From positions 682,001 through 746,000 of the forward strand of contig JAPLCB010000004.1 of NCBI GenBank assembly GCA_026392455.1: a stretch of 64,000 nt of DNA, written 5' to 3'. The DNA is from Propionibacteriales bacterium. GTDB taxonomy: Bacteria; Actinomycetota; Actinomycetes; Propionibacteriales; Nocardioidaceae. A program made the position numbers and the translations under genes. The first letter of the stretch is position 1. Each line of letters begins with the position of its first letter. Below, piece by piece: positions 53,675 to 63,543 of this stretch. Below the pieces are notes generated by a model. It was not told where the DNA came from, made no database searches, and saw nothing but the letters and a program-made list of their open reading frames with translations.

Positions 53675-54034
53675 CTACCCGCGGGACGCCAGGCCGATCG
53701 CGCCCGCGATGACGGCACCGACAGCGGGAACAGTCAGGCCGATGCCGACCGACTGGTCCACCGCCCCGGACTTCATCGCTTGCACGCCGGCGAAGGCGTC
53801 GGCTCCGTCAACGGCGATCCCCAGCGCGACCAGCTTGCGGCGGGCGGCTCCCGTGGAGAGCAGCGTGATCGCCCCCAGGGCGATCTCGCGGGAGCCGAAC
53901 ATCCGGGTCATGTAGGGAAGCTGCGGGTTGCCCGGCCCGTCCAGGCGGAACAGCTTGCTGGCGAGGTCGGGGGAGGCGAGGGCACCGATTCCGATGGCGA
54001 TACGGCCGAGGGCGAGTCCGGTCACAGGGTTCAT
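53675..54034 (-). CDS. Small DUF4267-like membrane protein
   Basis: The protein has 119 residues. Four hydrophobic segments are visible, starting with GLALGRIAIGIGALASPDLA. The loop PYMTRMFGSREIALGAITLL near residue 40 and the small-residue-rich C-terminus match short actinobacterial proteins of the DUF4267 kind. No catalytic residues are evident. A -10 box lies 6 nt before the ATG, and the MDMPI gene follows 9 nt downstream, so they are likely co-transcribed. Confidence 0.65.
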   Translation of the reverse strand: MNPVTGLALGRIAIGIGALASPDLASKLFRLDGPGNPQLPYMTRMFGSREIALGAITLLSTGAARRKLVALGIAVDGADAFAGVQAMKSGAVDQSVGIGLTVPAVGAVIAGAIGLASRG

Positions 54035-54040
54035 GCTCCG

Positions 54041-54046
54041 ACGCTA
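54041..54046 (-). promoter_or_regulatory. -10 box of the DUF4267-like gene (leaderless)
   Basis: TAGCGT on the minus strand ends 6 nt before the ATG at 54034. Confidence 0.5.
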
Positions 54047-54054
54047 GTGCATCG

Positions 54055-54070
54055 GTCCGCGCCTGCGGAC
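54055..54070 (-). terminator. Hairpin after the alpha/beta hydrolase gene
   Basis: GTCCGC and GCGGAC flank a 4-nt loop, 10 nt past the hydrolase stop and before the next promoter on the same strand. Confidence 0.4.
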
Positions 54071-54080
54071 GGAGTTGCGG

Positions 54081-55037
54081 CTAACCCCGCCCGTCGACGT
54101 AGGCGGTGAGGAAGGTGCCCACCTCGTCGAACACCTTCGTGCGGGCCGCGGCACGCGACAGCATCACGTCGTGCATCGCCCCGTCGACCTGGACCAGCGT
54201 GACGTGCCGACCGAGCAGGGGAGCCCGCCGACGGATCTGCTCGACGTCCAGCACGATGTCGGTGCTGTGGATGTCCGGGTGGTGGATCGAGTTCGGCTGG
54301 CTCGAGCGGCTCGACGAGAGCACCAGCACCGGAGCCCGGACGTCGATACCGCGGGAGATCCGGATCTGGCCCTCCCGGATGGCGCGGATCCAGCCGGCGT
54401 ACACCGGCCAGGACTGGATCGGCTTCCAGTCGAGGTTGAAGTCCCACTCGCCCTCGTGGTCACGGTGGATGCTGCGGCCGTAGAAGCCACTGACCTTCCG
54501 CTTGATCTCCAGGTCCGGGCGTCGCGATCCCACCCGGCGGATCACCGGGATCGCCAGGTTGCGGGTGACCGCGTCGCCCTGCATGTCCAGCCACGGCGCG
54601 TTGAGCACCATGCCGGCAATGTCGAGCCTGCGGGCCGCGGCCCACAGCGGTACCACCAGACCCCCGGTCGAGTGCGCGCTGAGAACGATGTGGCCGTAGT
54701 TCGCGCTGATCGCGTCGTACGCCTGGTCGAGCTCCTCGTGGTAGGTCCTGAGGTCCTCGATGTAGTTCGGCGTCTGGTGCGGCCGCAACGACCGACCGTA
54801 CTTGCGCAGGTCCAGCGCGTAGAAGTCGTAGCCCCGGTTGCACCAGAAATCGGCGTGGTGAGTTTGGAAGAAGTAGTCCGCGAAGCCGTGCACGTGCAGG
54901 ACGGCCTTCCCGGTCGACGGCCCGTCGGCGGGCCGGTGCACCAGGGTCGCGACGACAGCGCCTTCGTGGTCGGGCTCCAGCTCCAGCGTGCGGGCGAGGT
55001 AGGGCGCCCCCAGGAGATCAGTGCTGGTAGGTGCCAT
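54081..55037 (-). CDS. Alpha/beta hydrolase (serine hydrolase/lysophospholipase-like)
   Basis: The protein has 318 residues from the ATG at 55037. VLHVHGFADYFFQTHHADFW near residue 47 is the oxyanion-side HG motif, VLSAHSTGGLVVPLWAA near 115 the nucleophile elbow (AHSTGG), and VDGAMHDVMLSR near 290 carries the catalytic histidine. VRAPVLVLSSSRSSQPN near 240 is the strand before the acid region. The order matches monoacylglycerol lipase/lysophospholipase relatives. The start lies 20 bp inside the PEBP gene, so they are coupled. Confidence 0.88.
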   Translation of the reverse strand: MAPTSTDLLGAPYLARTLELEPDHEGAVVATLVHRPADGPSTGKAVLHVHGFADYFFQTHHADFWCNRGYDFYALDLRKYGRSLRPHQTPNYIEDLRTYHEELDQAYDAISANYGHIVLSAHSTGGLVVPLWAAARRLDIAGMVLNAPWLDMQGDAVTRNLAIPVIRRVGSRRPDLEIKRKVSGFYGRSIHRDHEGEWDFNLDWKPIQSWPVYAGWIRAIREGQIRISRGIDVRAPVLVLSSSRSSQPNSIHHPDIHSTDIVLDVEQIRRRAPLLGRHVTLVQVDGAMHDVMLSRAAARTKVFDEVGTFLTAYVDGRG

Positions 55038-55545
55038 GGAGGATTGCCCGCCCGAGGGTCTTGAACGCCAGGTTGAAGCTGACCACGGCCGCCGAGGCGT
55101 CGGAGTCGACACCGAGCGTCGGGGTCTTCACCGCGTGCACGACGAAGTAGTACCGGTGGACCTGGTCGCCTGCGGGCGGCGCGGCGCCCATGAAGGCCTT
55201 CGGGCCACCGTCGTTGCGACACATGAAGGCGCTGCCCGGCAGCGGTGCGCCCTCGGCTCCGGCACCGACCGCGAGGCTGGTCACGTCAGCCGGCACGTCG
55301 ACCAGGACCCAGTGCCAGAATCCCGAGGGGGTCGGGGCATCGGGGTCGAAGCAGGTGATCGTGTAGCTCTCGGTGCCTTCCGGAGCGCCGCTCCAGGTCA
55401 GCTGGGGCGAGGTGTTCCCGTGGGCAGCGACCTGGTCGTCCTTGAGCGGCTGGCCGTCGGCCACGTCGTCGCTGGTCACCGCGAAGGAGGCGACCTGCGG
55501 CAGCAGGGTGTACGGATCGGGGTGGACCGGGCGTTCGATGCTCAT
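55018..55545 (-). CDS. PEBP-family protein (YbhB/YbcL, Raf kinase inhibitor-like)
   Basis: The protein has 175 residues. NTSPQLTWSGAPEGTESYTI near residue 43, FDPDAPTPSGFWHWVLVDVP near 66 and YYFVVHAVKTPTLGVDSDAS near 132 are the three PEBP blocks that form the ligand pocket. Bacterial members bind small anionic ligands, and their role is uncertain. It leads a two-gene unit with the hydrolase. Confidence 0.92.
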   Translation of the reverse strand: MSIERPVHPDPYTLLPQVASFAVTSDDVADGQPLKDDQVAAHGNTSPQLTWSGAPEGTESYTITCFDPDAPTPSGFWHWVLVDVPADVTSLAVGAGAEGAPLPGSAFMCRNDGGPKAFMGAAPPAGDQVHRYYFVVHAVKTPTLGVDSDASAAVVSFNLAFKTLGRAILHGTYQH

Positions 55546-55551
55546 GGGACA

Positions 55552-55557
55552 AACCTA
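55552..55557 (-). promoter_or_regulatory. -10 box of the PEBP-hydrolase operon (leaderless)
   Basis: TAGGTT on the minus strand ends 6 nt before the ATG at 55545. CTGACG 18 nt further upstream is a possible -35. Confidence 0.55.
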
Positions 55558-55602
55558 GTCCGAGTGGTGAACCTGCGTCAGCAGCCCGCGCAGCGTTGAG
55601 GG

Positions 55603-55608
55603 GAGAAT
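55603..55608 (+). promoter_or_regulatory. -10 box of the CobA/SirC fusion gene (leaderless)
   Basis: GAGAAT (NANNNT form) ends 6 nt before the GTG at 55615. Confidence 0.4.
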
Positions 55609-55614
55609 GCTCCC

Positions 55615-56841
55615 GTGACCGAGTTCCCGACGTACCCCTCCGGACTGAGGCTCGCCGGGCGCAAGGTGGTCGTGGTCGGAGGTGGTCAGGTTGCCCAGCG
55701 GCGGATCCCCGGGCTGATCGCCTCGGGCGCCGTGGTGACGGTGGTCTCCCCGGTCGTCACCCCCGCGATCGAGGGCCTCGTGGGCGGTGGGGAAGTCACC
55801 TGGATCGCCCGCGACTTCGAGGACGACGATCTCCAGAAGGCCTGGTACGTGATCGCGGCGACCGACCGGGCGGACGTCAACAGCCGGGTCAGCGAGGTCG
55901 CCGAGGGCCTGCACACGTTCTGCGTCCGGTCCGACGACGCGACCCACGCCAGCGCGTGGACGCCCGCTGTCGGCCGGCAGGGCGAGGTCACCGTCGCGGT
56001 CCTCGGCGACCGGCGCCAGCACCGAGATTCCCGCCGCACCGCTGCGCTGCGGGACCGGATCATGGAGAGCCTGCGTGCTGGTGCGTTCGACATCGAGCCG
56101 TTGCGGCGGCCACCGGGCGTGGTGCTGATCGGGGGAGGTCCAGGTGACCCGGACCTGATCACCGTGGCCGGACGTCAGGCGCTGATGGAGGCCGACCTGG
56201 TGGTGGCCGACCGGCTCGCCCCGCGCGAGCTCCTCGGTGACCTCAGCCCGGACGTCGAGATCGTCGACGTGGCGAAGCTGCCACGAGGGCGCTCGGCGCA
56301 GCAGGAGGAGATCAACCGGATCATCGTCGAGGGGGCGCTCGCCGGGAAGCGGGTGGCCCGGTTCAAGGGTGGCGACAACTTCGTCTTCGGACGCGGCTAC
56401 GAGGAGATCCTGGCCTGCCGTGAGGCAGGGGTCCCGGTCACGGTGATCCCGGGCATCAGCAGCCCGATCGCGGTCCCCGGTATCGCCGGCATCCCGGTCA
56501 CCCACCGCGGCATCACCCACGAGTTCACGATCATCTCCGGCCACCTGCCGCCGGGCCACCCGGAGTCCTTGGTGGCGTGGGACGGTGTCGCTCGGATGCG
56601 GGGAACGGTGGTGCTGATGATGGGCGTGGAGAACGCCCCGGCGATCGCCGCGACCCTGGTCGAGCTCGGTCGCGACCCGGAGACCCCGGTCGCCATCGTC
56701 TGCGACGGAACGATGCCGACCGAGCGGACGGTGCTGTCCCGGCTGGGGCGCCTGGCCGAGGACCTGGTGGTCCACCAGGTCAAGCCGCCGGCGATCATCG
56801 TCATCGGTGAGGTCGTCCGGGTCGCCCATCCGGAGGTGTGA
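55615..56841 (+). CDS. cobA: Siroheme synthase-type fusion: precorrin-2 dehydrogenase + uroporphyrinogen-III C-methyltransferase
   Basis: The protein has 408 residues. The N-terminal 160 residues form an NAD-binding SirC/CysG-N domain (KVVVVGGGQVAQRRIPGLIA near residue 17). The C-terminal 245 form the methyltransferase, with VVLIGGGPGDPDLITVAGRQ near 168, ADLVVADRLAPRELL near 192, GDNFVFGRGYEEIL near 250 and VIPGISSPIAVPGIAGIPVT near 275. The fusion covers the steps from uroporphyrinogen III to sirohydrochlorin; CysG also inserts iron. Siroheme serves sulfite and nitrite reductases. The symbol covers only the C-terminal enzyme. Confidence 0.92.
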   Translation: MTEFPTYPSGLRLAGRKVVVVGGGQVAQRRIPGLIASGAVVTVVSPVVTPAIEGLVGGGEVTWIARDFEDDDLQKAWYVIAATDRADVNSRVSEVAEGLHTFCVRSDDATHASAWTPAVGRQGEVTVAVLGDRRQHRDSRRTAALRDRIMESLRAGAFDIEPLRRPPGVVLIGGGPGDPDLITVAGRQALMEADLVVADRLAPRELLGDLSPDVEIVDVAKLPRGRSAQQEEINRIIVEGALAGKRVARFKGGDNFVFGRGYEEILACREAGVPVTVIPGISSPIAVPGIAGIPVTHRGITHEFTIISGHLPPGHPESLVAWDGVARMRGTVVLMMGVENAPAIAATLVELGRDPETPVAIVCDGTMPTERTVLSRLGRLAEDLVVHQVKPPAIIVIGEVVRVAHPEV

Positions 56842-56844
56842 TCG

Positions 56845-57648
56845 GTGGCAGTCCGGATCGACATCGACTCGTCGGACGACCCGCGCCTGGCCGACTACCG
56901 GGACCTGCGCGACGTCCAGCTCCGCGAGAGTCTCGAGGCCGAGCACGGTCTCTTCCTGGCCGAAGGTGAGAAGGTCGTGCGGCGGGCAGTCGAGGGCGGG
57001 TACGTGCCGCGCTCCTTCCTGATGGCGCCCCGGTGGCTGGAGGGACTCGGCTCGGTGCTGGACCGCTCCGACGCACCGGTGTACGTCGTCTCCGAGGCGC
57101 TCGCCGAGGAAGTCACCGGCTTCCACGTGCACCGCGGCGCGCTCGCGTCGCTGCACCGGCCTGCGTTGCCGAGCGTGGACGAGGTGCTGGACGGGGCCCG
57201 CTCGGTCCTGGTTCTCGAGGACGTCATCGACCACACCAACGTAGGGGCGATCTTCCGCTCCGGCGCGGCCCTCGGCTTCGATGCGGTGCTGCTGTCGCCC
57301 CGGTGCGCGGACCCGTTCTACCGACGGTCGATCAAGGTCGGGATGGGGGCGGTCTTCACGATGCCGTGGACCCGCCTGCCGGAGTGGTACGGCGCGCTGG
57401 AGAACCTCAGCAGCCGCGGATTCACCACGGTGGCACTGACCCTGGCCGAGGACGCCCAACCGGTCGACACGGCCGTCGCCGGCGTGGACCGGCTGGCCCT
57501 GGTGCTGGGGTCGGAAGGACCCGGGATCTCCGACCGGTGGCAGAGCACGGCCGATCGCCGGGCGATCATCCCGATGTCGCCGGGGATCGACTCGCTCAAC
57601 GTCGCCGCCGCGACGGCAGTCGCCTGCTACGTCGCCCGCAATCGTTGA
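56845..57648 (+). CDS. TrmH/SpoU-family RNA 2'-O-methyltransferase
   Basis: The protein has 267 residues from a GTG. The N-terminal RNA-binding part has RESLEAEHGLFLAEGEKVV near residue 24. The SPOUT catalytic domain follows, with LEDVIDHTNVGAIFRSGAAL near 130 (motif 1), RLALVLGSEGPGIS near 215 (motif 2) and AIIPMSPGIDSLNVAAATAV near 238 (motif 3, trefoil knot). It should methylate a ribose in 23S rRNA or tRNA with S-adenosylmethionine; the site is not known. It is 3 nt behind the siroheme-type gene. Confidence 0.92.
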   Translation: MAVRIDIDSSDDPRLADYRDLRDVQLRESLEAEHGLFLAEGEKVVRRAVEGGYVPRSFLMAPRWLEGLGSVLDRSDAPVYVVSEALAEEVTGFHVHRGALASLHRPALPSVDEVLDGARSVLVLEDVIDHTNVGAIFRSGAALGFDAVLLSPRCADPFYRRSIKVGMGAVFTMPWTRLPEWYGALENLSSRGFTTVALTLAEDAQPVDTAVAGVDRLALVLGSEGPGISDRWQSTADRRAIIPMSPGIDSLNVAAATAVACYVARNR

Positions 57649-57651
57649 ACC

Positions 57652-57773
57652 GGGCCCGCCGCGCACACGAGAAGGGCCTTTCGCTGCGTATCCGAGCGCC
57701 CCGCAGTCTCCGGGCTCGGCCTAAGCCCCTTTTGAAGCGCGCGGCAGGCGCGACTCGACGGAGTGCCGGGCCC
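57652..57773. terminator. Nested inverted-repeat structure between two convergent genes
   Basis: Four sets of complementary arms lie inside one another: GGGCCC (57652/57768), GCCGCGC with GCGCGGC (57658/57739), AGAAGGG with CCCTTTT (57670/57727, one G-T pair) and CCGAGC with GCTCGG (57692/57714). The CCCCTTTT run on the plus strand and the convergent genes on both sides fit a bidirectional terminator. A structured RNA is also possible. Confidence 0.55.
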
Positions 57774-58351
57774 TACTCGACAGACGGCCAGCCGGGCGGG
57801 TAGTCCGACGCCTCGGCTTCCATCTGCTTGGTCAGCTTCTTGCGCAGCCGGGTCGACAGCCGGTCGCCGAAGACCATCCCGGTGGTGTGATCGGTCTCGT
57901 GCTGCAGGCAGCGCGCCAGGAGTCCGTCCCCGGCGTACTCGACCGGGTCCCCGTGCAGGTCGAGCCCGATGACCCGGGCGAAGTCGGGGCGGGCACAGGG
58001 GACGAAGGCCCCCGGATAGGACAAGCAGCCCTCCTCACCGTCGTCCAGCGAACGGTCCCGTCCCTCGGGGAGCTGCAGGACCGGGTTGCACACGACGCCC
58101 TGGTGCTCCGTCCCGTCCTCGTCCGGGCAGTCGAAGACGAAGACCGCCAGATCGGTACCGATCTGGCAGGCAGCCAGACCGACGCCCTCCGCGGCGTACA
58201 TCGTGGCAACCATGTCGGCGACCAGGGACTCGAGGTTCGCGTCGAAGGTGGTCACCGGCCGGGCCGGCCGGTGCATCACGGTCTCGCCCCAGCGGGTGAT
58301 CGGGCGGACGGTTCCACCGGTCGGCAGGACGGACGAGGAAGAGCTGGACAT
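57773..58351 (-). CDS. def: Peptide deformylase
   Basis: The protein has 192 residues from the ATG at 58351; the 654-residue track ORF is spurious. All three family motifs are present: EGVGLAACQIG near residue 54 (GxGLAAxQ), GEEGCLSYPGAF near 108 (EGCLS, metal cysteine) and QHETDHTTGMVFGDRL near 150 (QHExDH, two metal histidines). It removes the formyl group from new proteins. A -10 box lies 7 nt before the ATG, and the divergent acyl-CoA dehydrogenase operon shares the 87-bp intergenic region. Confidence 0.95.
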   Translation of the reverse strand: MSSSSSSVLPTGGTVRPITRWGETVMHRPARPVTTFDANLESLVADMVATMYAAEGVGLAACQIGTDLAVFVFDCPDEDGTEHQGVVCNPVLQLPEGRDRSLDDGEEGCLSYPGAFVPCARPDFARVIGLDLHGDPVEYAGDGLLARCLQHETDHTTGMVFGDRLSTRLRKKLTKQMEAEASDYPPGWPSVE

Positions 58352-58358
58352 GCGCTCA

Positions 58359-58364
58359 ACCCTA
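58359..58364 (-). promoter_or_regulatory. -10 box of def (leaderless)
   Basis: TAGGGT on the minus strand ends 7 nt before the def ATG. Confidence 0.5.
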
Positions 58365-58412
58365 GAACCGGAAACTCGTGACTCGCGCCACGCCCCCAGG
58401 TGTAGCGTTACG

Positions 58413-58431
58413 TGTAACTCGCAGTTACAGT
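58413..58431 (+). promoter_or_regulatory. Operator-like palindrome over the -10 box of the acyl-CoA dehydrogenase pair
   Basis: TGTAACT, CGC and AGTTACA form a perfect 17-bp inverted repeat at 58413-58429. TACAGT (58426-58431), 7 nt before the ATG, is the -10 box and overlaps its right arm. A related half-site (GTAGCGTTAC) lies just upstream. The size suits a TetR-type repressor of fatty-acid genes, but no such gene is in the window. Confidence 0.6.
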
Positions 58432-58438
58432 TTCTCCC

Positions 58439-59803
58439 ATGGCATTCGACCCCGTGAAGAGCGTGCTCGCCGCAGGTGGCAAGCACGGACTCAGTGACAG
58501 CGAGAAACGTGACCCGATCGGCCTTGCAGTCGTCGCGCTGAACAAGTTTGCGCAGAGCGACCTCATCGACCGGCTCGGGCTCCGCAAGACCAGCGAACAG
58601 ACCGTGTTCCGGGTAACCAGCGCGGGGTTCAAGACCGCTAGCGCTGCCGGCCGTGCGTTCGCCCGAACAGGTGGCAAGGGAGGTGGCAAGCGCGTCCCGG
58701 CGGCCGCGAACACCGGCCTGTTCGACCTCACCCCGAGCGAGGACGAGCAGATGCTCGTCGACGTCGTCACCGACTTCGCCGACGAGGTCGTCCGCCCGGC
58801 GGCGTCCGAGGCCGACGAGGCCTGCGCCGCACCTGACGAGCTGCTCAAGGCCTCGCTGGAGATCGGCCTGCCGATCCTCGGTGTGTCCGAGGAGCTCGGC
58901 GGCATCGCCACCGAGCGGTCCGCCGTCGCCGGCGTGCTGGTCCACGAAGCGCTCTCCCGCGGCGACATGGGGATCGCGGTCGCGTCCCTGGCCGCCGGTG
59001 CCGTCGCCACCGCCCTCTCGCTCTACGGCACCGACGAGCAGCAGTCGACCTACCTGCCGGCCTTCGCCGGCGACGAGGTCCCGGCCGCCGCGCTGGTCCT
59101 CGCCGAGCCCACTGCGCTCTTCGACCCGCTCACGCCGGCCACGAAGGCGGTCCGTCAGGGCAGCGGTTACGTCCTGAACGGCACCAAGGCCGCCGTCGTC
59201 CGCGGTGCCGACGCCGAGCTCTTCATCATCGGTGCCGAGCTCGACGGCAAGCCCCAGCTGTTCCTGGTCGAGTCGACCACCGACGGCATCACGGTCGTCT
59301 CCGACCCGTCGATGGGGGTCCGGGCCGCCGGACTGACCCGGATCGAGCTGACCGACGTCGCGGTCGAGGACGTCGCCCTGCTGGGAGACTCCGCGACCTA
59401 CCGCGAGGTCGTCCAGAACTCCAGGCTCGCCTGGTGCGGTCTGGCGCTCGGGACCGCGCAGGCCGTCCTCGACTACGTCACCCCGTACGTGAAGTCGCGG
59501 GAGGCGTTCGGCGAACCGATCGCCCACCGCCAGTCGGTGGCGTTCATGGTCGCGAACATCGCGATCGAGCTCCAGGGCATGCGGTTGGTGACCTACAAGG
59601 CAGCGAGCCGGGTCGCCCAGGGCAAGGACGCCTCGCGGGAGATCGCGCTGGCCCGTCGGCTCTGCGCCGAGCGCGGGATGCAGATCGGCCTCGACGGCGT
59701 CCAGCTGCTCGGCGGCCACGGGTACGTCAAGGAGCACCCGGTCGAGCGGTGGTACCGCGACCTGAGAGCAATCGGACTGATGGAAGGCGCGGTGCTCGTA
59801 TGA
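58439..59803 (+). CDS. Acyl-CoA dehydrogenase-family subunit with N-terminal extension
   Basis: The protein has 454 residues. The first 95 are an unusual Lys/Gly-rich stretch (ARTGGKGGGKRVP) not seen in ordinary enzymes. From about residue 96 (LTPSEDEQMLVDVVTDFADE) the chain follows the acyl-CoA dehydrogenase fold, with LQLLGGHGYVKEHPVERWYRD-like QLLGGHGYVKEHPVERW near 424. The usual flavin segment (ITEPxxGSD) is replaced by LAEPTALFDPLTPATK, and the chain stops at LMEGAVLV, without the EGTxQIQ ending. It may need the next gene's product as partner. The stop overlaps that gene by 4 nt. Confidence 0.88.
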   Translation: MAFDPVKSVLAAGGKHGLSDSEKRDPIGLAVVALNKFAQSDLIDRLGLRKTSEQTVFRVTSAGFKTASAAGRAFARTGGKGGGKRVPAAANTGLFDLTPSEDEQMLVDVVTDFADEVVRPAASEADEACAAPDELLKASLEIGLPILGVSEELGGIATERSAVAGVLVHEALSRGDMGIAVASLAAGAVATALSLYGTDEQQSTYLPAFAGDEVPAAALVLAEPTALFDPLTPATKAVRQGSGYVLNGTKAAVVRGADAELFIIGAELDGKPQLFLVESTTDGITVVSDPSMGVRAAGLTRIELTDVAVEDVALLGDSATYREVVQNSRLAWCGLALGTAQAVLDYVTPYVKSREAFGEPIAHRQSVAFMVANIAIELQGMRLVTYKAASRVAQGKDASREIALARRLCAERGMQIGLDGVQLLGGHGYVKEHPVERWYRDLRAIGLMEGAVLV

Positions 59804-61011
59804 TCAACCTCGAAACCCCCAAGAAGATCCGGCCCCTCGTCGACCAGGCTCACCAGGTCGCGATGAACATGCTGCGGCCGATCTCGCGCAAGTACGACCA
59901 GGCCGAGCACGAGTACCCCAAGGAACTCGACATGCTGGCCGCGATGATCGACGGTCTGGCCGACTCGGGCGCTTCCGAGGGCGCCGGTGCGGCAGGAGTC
60001 AGGCGCGACGAGAAGGCGGTCGAGAAGGGCAACAAGAACGGGGCGAACCTCGCGTCGGTGCTGTCCGTGCTGGAGATGTGCTGGGGCGACGTGGGCCTGA
60101 CCCTGTCGATGCCCCGTCAGGGTCTCGGCAACTCCGCGATCGCGTCGGTGGCCAACGACGAGCAGTCCGAGCGTTTCAAGGGCACCTGGGCCGCCATGGC
60201 GATCACCGAGCCGTCGTTCGGGTCCGACTCCGCTGCGGTGTCGACCACCGCGGTCAAGGACGGCGACGAGTACGTCATCAACGGCGAGAAGATCTACGTC
60301 ACCGCCGGCGAGCGCGCCGACAGCGTCGTGGTCTGGGCCACCCTGGACAAGAGCCTGGGCCGGGCCGCCATCAAGTCCTTCGTGGTCACCAAGGGCACCC
60401 CGGGTATGCGGGTCGAACGGCTCGAGCACAAGCTCGGCATCCGGGCGTCGGACACGGCTGTGATCATCTTCGAGGACTGCCGGGTCCCGGCGGCGAACCT
60501 TCTGGGATCCCCGGAGATCGACACCAAGGTCGGCTTCGCCGGCGCGATGGCGACCTTCGACAACACCAGGCCGCTGGTCGCCGCGATGGCGGTCGGCTGC
60601 GCGCGGGCGTCGTTGGACCTGACCCGGGACGTCCTGGCCCAGGCCGGTATCGAGATCGACTACGACAAGCCGGCCCTCACCCAGTCGGCCGCCGCGGCGA
60701 CGTTCCTGCAGCTCGAGGCGGACTGGGAGGCGGCGTACCTGCTGACCCTGCAGTCGGCGTGGATGGCCGACAACCGGGAGCCGAACTCGATGGAGGCCTC
60801 GATGGCCAAGGCCAAGGCCGGCCGGATGGGCAGCGACGTCACCCTGCGCTGCGTCGAGCTCGCCGGCACCCTGGGCTACTCCGAGACCGATCTGCTCGAG
60901 AAGTGGGGCCGGGACTCGAAGATCCTGGACATCTTCGAGGGCACCCAGCAGATCCAGCAGCTGATCGTGGCCCGCCGGATCCTGGGGCTCACCTCGGCCG
61001 AGCTCAAGTGA
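59800..61011 (+). CDS. Acyl-CoA dehydrogenase, catalytic partner
   Basis: The protein has 403 residues from the ATG that overlaps the previous stop. MAITEPSFGSDSAAVSTTAV near residue 128 is the flavin-binding signature, and KILDIFEGTQQIQQLIVARRIL near 375 holds the catalytic glutamate region (EGTxQIQ). It should dehydrogenate an acyl-CoA with electrons passed to electron-transfer flavoprotein. Paired overlapping genes with one degenerate partner resemble the heterotetrameric FadE enzymes of mycobacteria that act on steroid side chains. That parallel is inference. Confidence 0.92.
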   Translation: MINLETPKKIRPLVDQAHQVAMNMLRPISRKYDQAEHEYPKELDMLAAMIDGLADSGASEGAGAAGVRRDEKAVEKGNKNGANLASVLSVLEMCWGDVGLTLSMPRQGLGNSAIASVANDEQSERFKGTWAAMAITEPSFGSDSAAVSTTAVKDGDEYVINGEKIYVTAGERADSVVVWATLDKSLGRAAIKSFVVTKGTPGMRVERLEHKLGIRASDTAVIIFEDCRVPAANLLGSPEIDTKVGFAGAMATFDNTRPLVAAMAVGCARASLDLTRDVLAQAGIEIDYDKPALTQSAAAATFLQLEADWEAAYLLTLQSAWMADNREPNSMEASMAKAKAGRMGSDVTLRCVELAGTLGYSETDLLEKWGRDSKILDIFEGTQQIQQLIVARRILGLTSAELK

Positions 61012-61015
61012 CCGT

Positions 61016-62041
61016 CTAGGACACCTGCGCAGCAGCACTGGACGCCTCGACCCGGTACAGGGTCGGGGCGTTCCGTGCGTGCCGGGCGAACTCGGCGATG
61101 ATCCGGCCGCTGACACCGGCCCGCTGGTCGGCGTGGCAGAGCACCACGGCGGACCCGCCGAAGCCGCCACCGGTCAGCCGGGCGCCCAGGGCGCCCGCAG
61201 CCAGCGCGGACGTCACGACCAGGTCCAGCTCCGGGCAGGAGACCTCGAAGTCGTCACGCAGGGACAGGTGCGACGCGGTCATCAGGTCACCGACCTCGGA
61301 CCAGTCCGACTGCTGAAGAGCGGCCACGAAGCTGCGCACCCGGTACTGCTCGGTGACCACGTGCCGGGCCCGGCGTCGCAGGCGTTCCTCGGGGAGATCG
61401 GCGAGCTGCTCGTACGTCGCGGCAGCCAGGTGCTCCAGCCCGAGGACCGCGGCAGCCCGCTCGCAGTCGGCCCGTCGGTCCGAGTACCCGCTGCTGGCCA
61501 GCCGATGGGCGACCCCGGTGTCGACCACGAGGAGGTCCAGCCCGGCGCCGGCAGGATCGAAGGGCACCAGCGTCCGCGACCCGGCCGAGAAGTCGAGGAG
61601 CAGCGCGTGCCCGACCGCGCCGTACAGGGCAGCGGCCTGGTCCATCCCCCCGGTGGGGACACCGACGTGCTCGTTCTCGGCGCGGATGCACGCCGCTGCC
61701 AGTGCGTCGCGGTCGAGGCCCAGACCCAGGAGCGCATCGACGGCGACCGCGACGCTGCAGGTCAGAGCCGCCGAGCTGGACAGCCCCGCCCCCACCGGCA
61801 CCGTCGAGGACACGGCGACGTCCAGCGGCTCGTCCACCGCGAGGGCCGCCAGGACGCCCTCGACGTAACCGGTCCAGCCGGCCGGCTCGACGTCACTGGA
61901 ACGTCGGGAGACGGCGGCCCGCCTCACGGTGGCGCTGGTGCGTCGGTCGATGGCGATCGGGAGGCACAGGCCGCCGTTGTAGTCGAGGTGCTCACCGATC
62001 AGGTTCACCCGGCCGGGAGCACTCGCCGTTGCGCTGTTCAC
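61016..62041 (-). CDS. galK: Galactokinase (GHMP kinase family)
   Basis: The protein has 341 residues from the GTG at 62041, which has AGGA 7 nt upstream; the GTG at 62062 is an alternative. ASAPGRVNLIGEHLDYNGGL near residue 6 is the galactokinase signature with leucine in place of the common threonine (GEHTDY). VPVGAGLSSSAALTCSVAV near 85 is the GHMP ATP loop, GVPTGGMDQAAALYG near 128 gives the catalytic aspartate, and ARLTGGGFGGSAVVL near 290 is motif 3. It phosphorylates galactose. Galactose partners (galT, galE) are not in the window. Confidence 0.9.
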   Translation of the reverse strand: MNSATASAPGRVNLIGEHLDYNGGLCLPIAIDRRTSATVRRAAVSRRSSDVEPAGWTGYVEGVLAALAVDEPLDVAVSSTVPVGAGLSSSAALTCSVAVAVDALLGLGLDRDALAAACIRAENEHVGVPTGGMDQAAALYGAVGHALLLDFSAGSRTLVPFDPAGAGLDLLVVDTGVAHRLASSGYSDRRADCERAAAVLGLEHLAAATYEQLADLPEERLRRRARHVVTEQYRVRSFVAALQQSDWSEVGDLMTASHLSLRDDFEVSCPELDLVVTSALAAGALGARLTGGGFGGSAVVLCHADQRAGVSGRIIAEFARHARNAPTLYRVEASSAAAQVS

Positions 62042-62070
62042 GTGTTCATCCTGCCGGAACACGCTGCCGG

Positions 62071-63534
<1,464 letters not shown>

Positions 63535-63543
63535 TCGGCCAGG

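Noticed and set aside
57773-59737. 654-residue ORF ending as peptide deformylase
   Set aside because: The N-terminal part is antisense to the acyl-CoA dehydrogenase gene. Deformylase homology starts at 58351.
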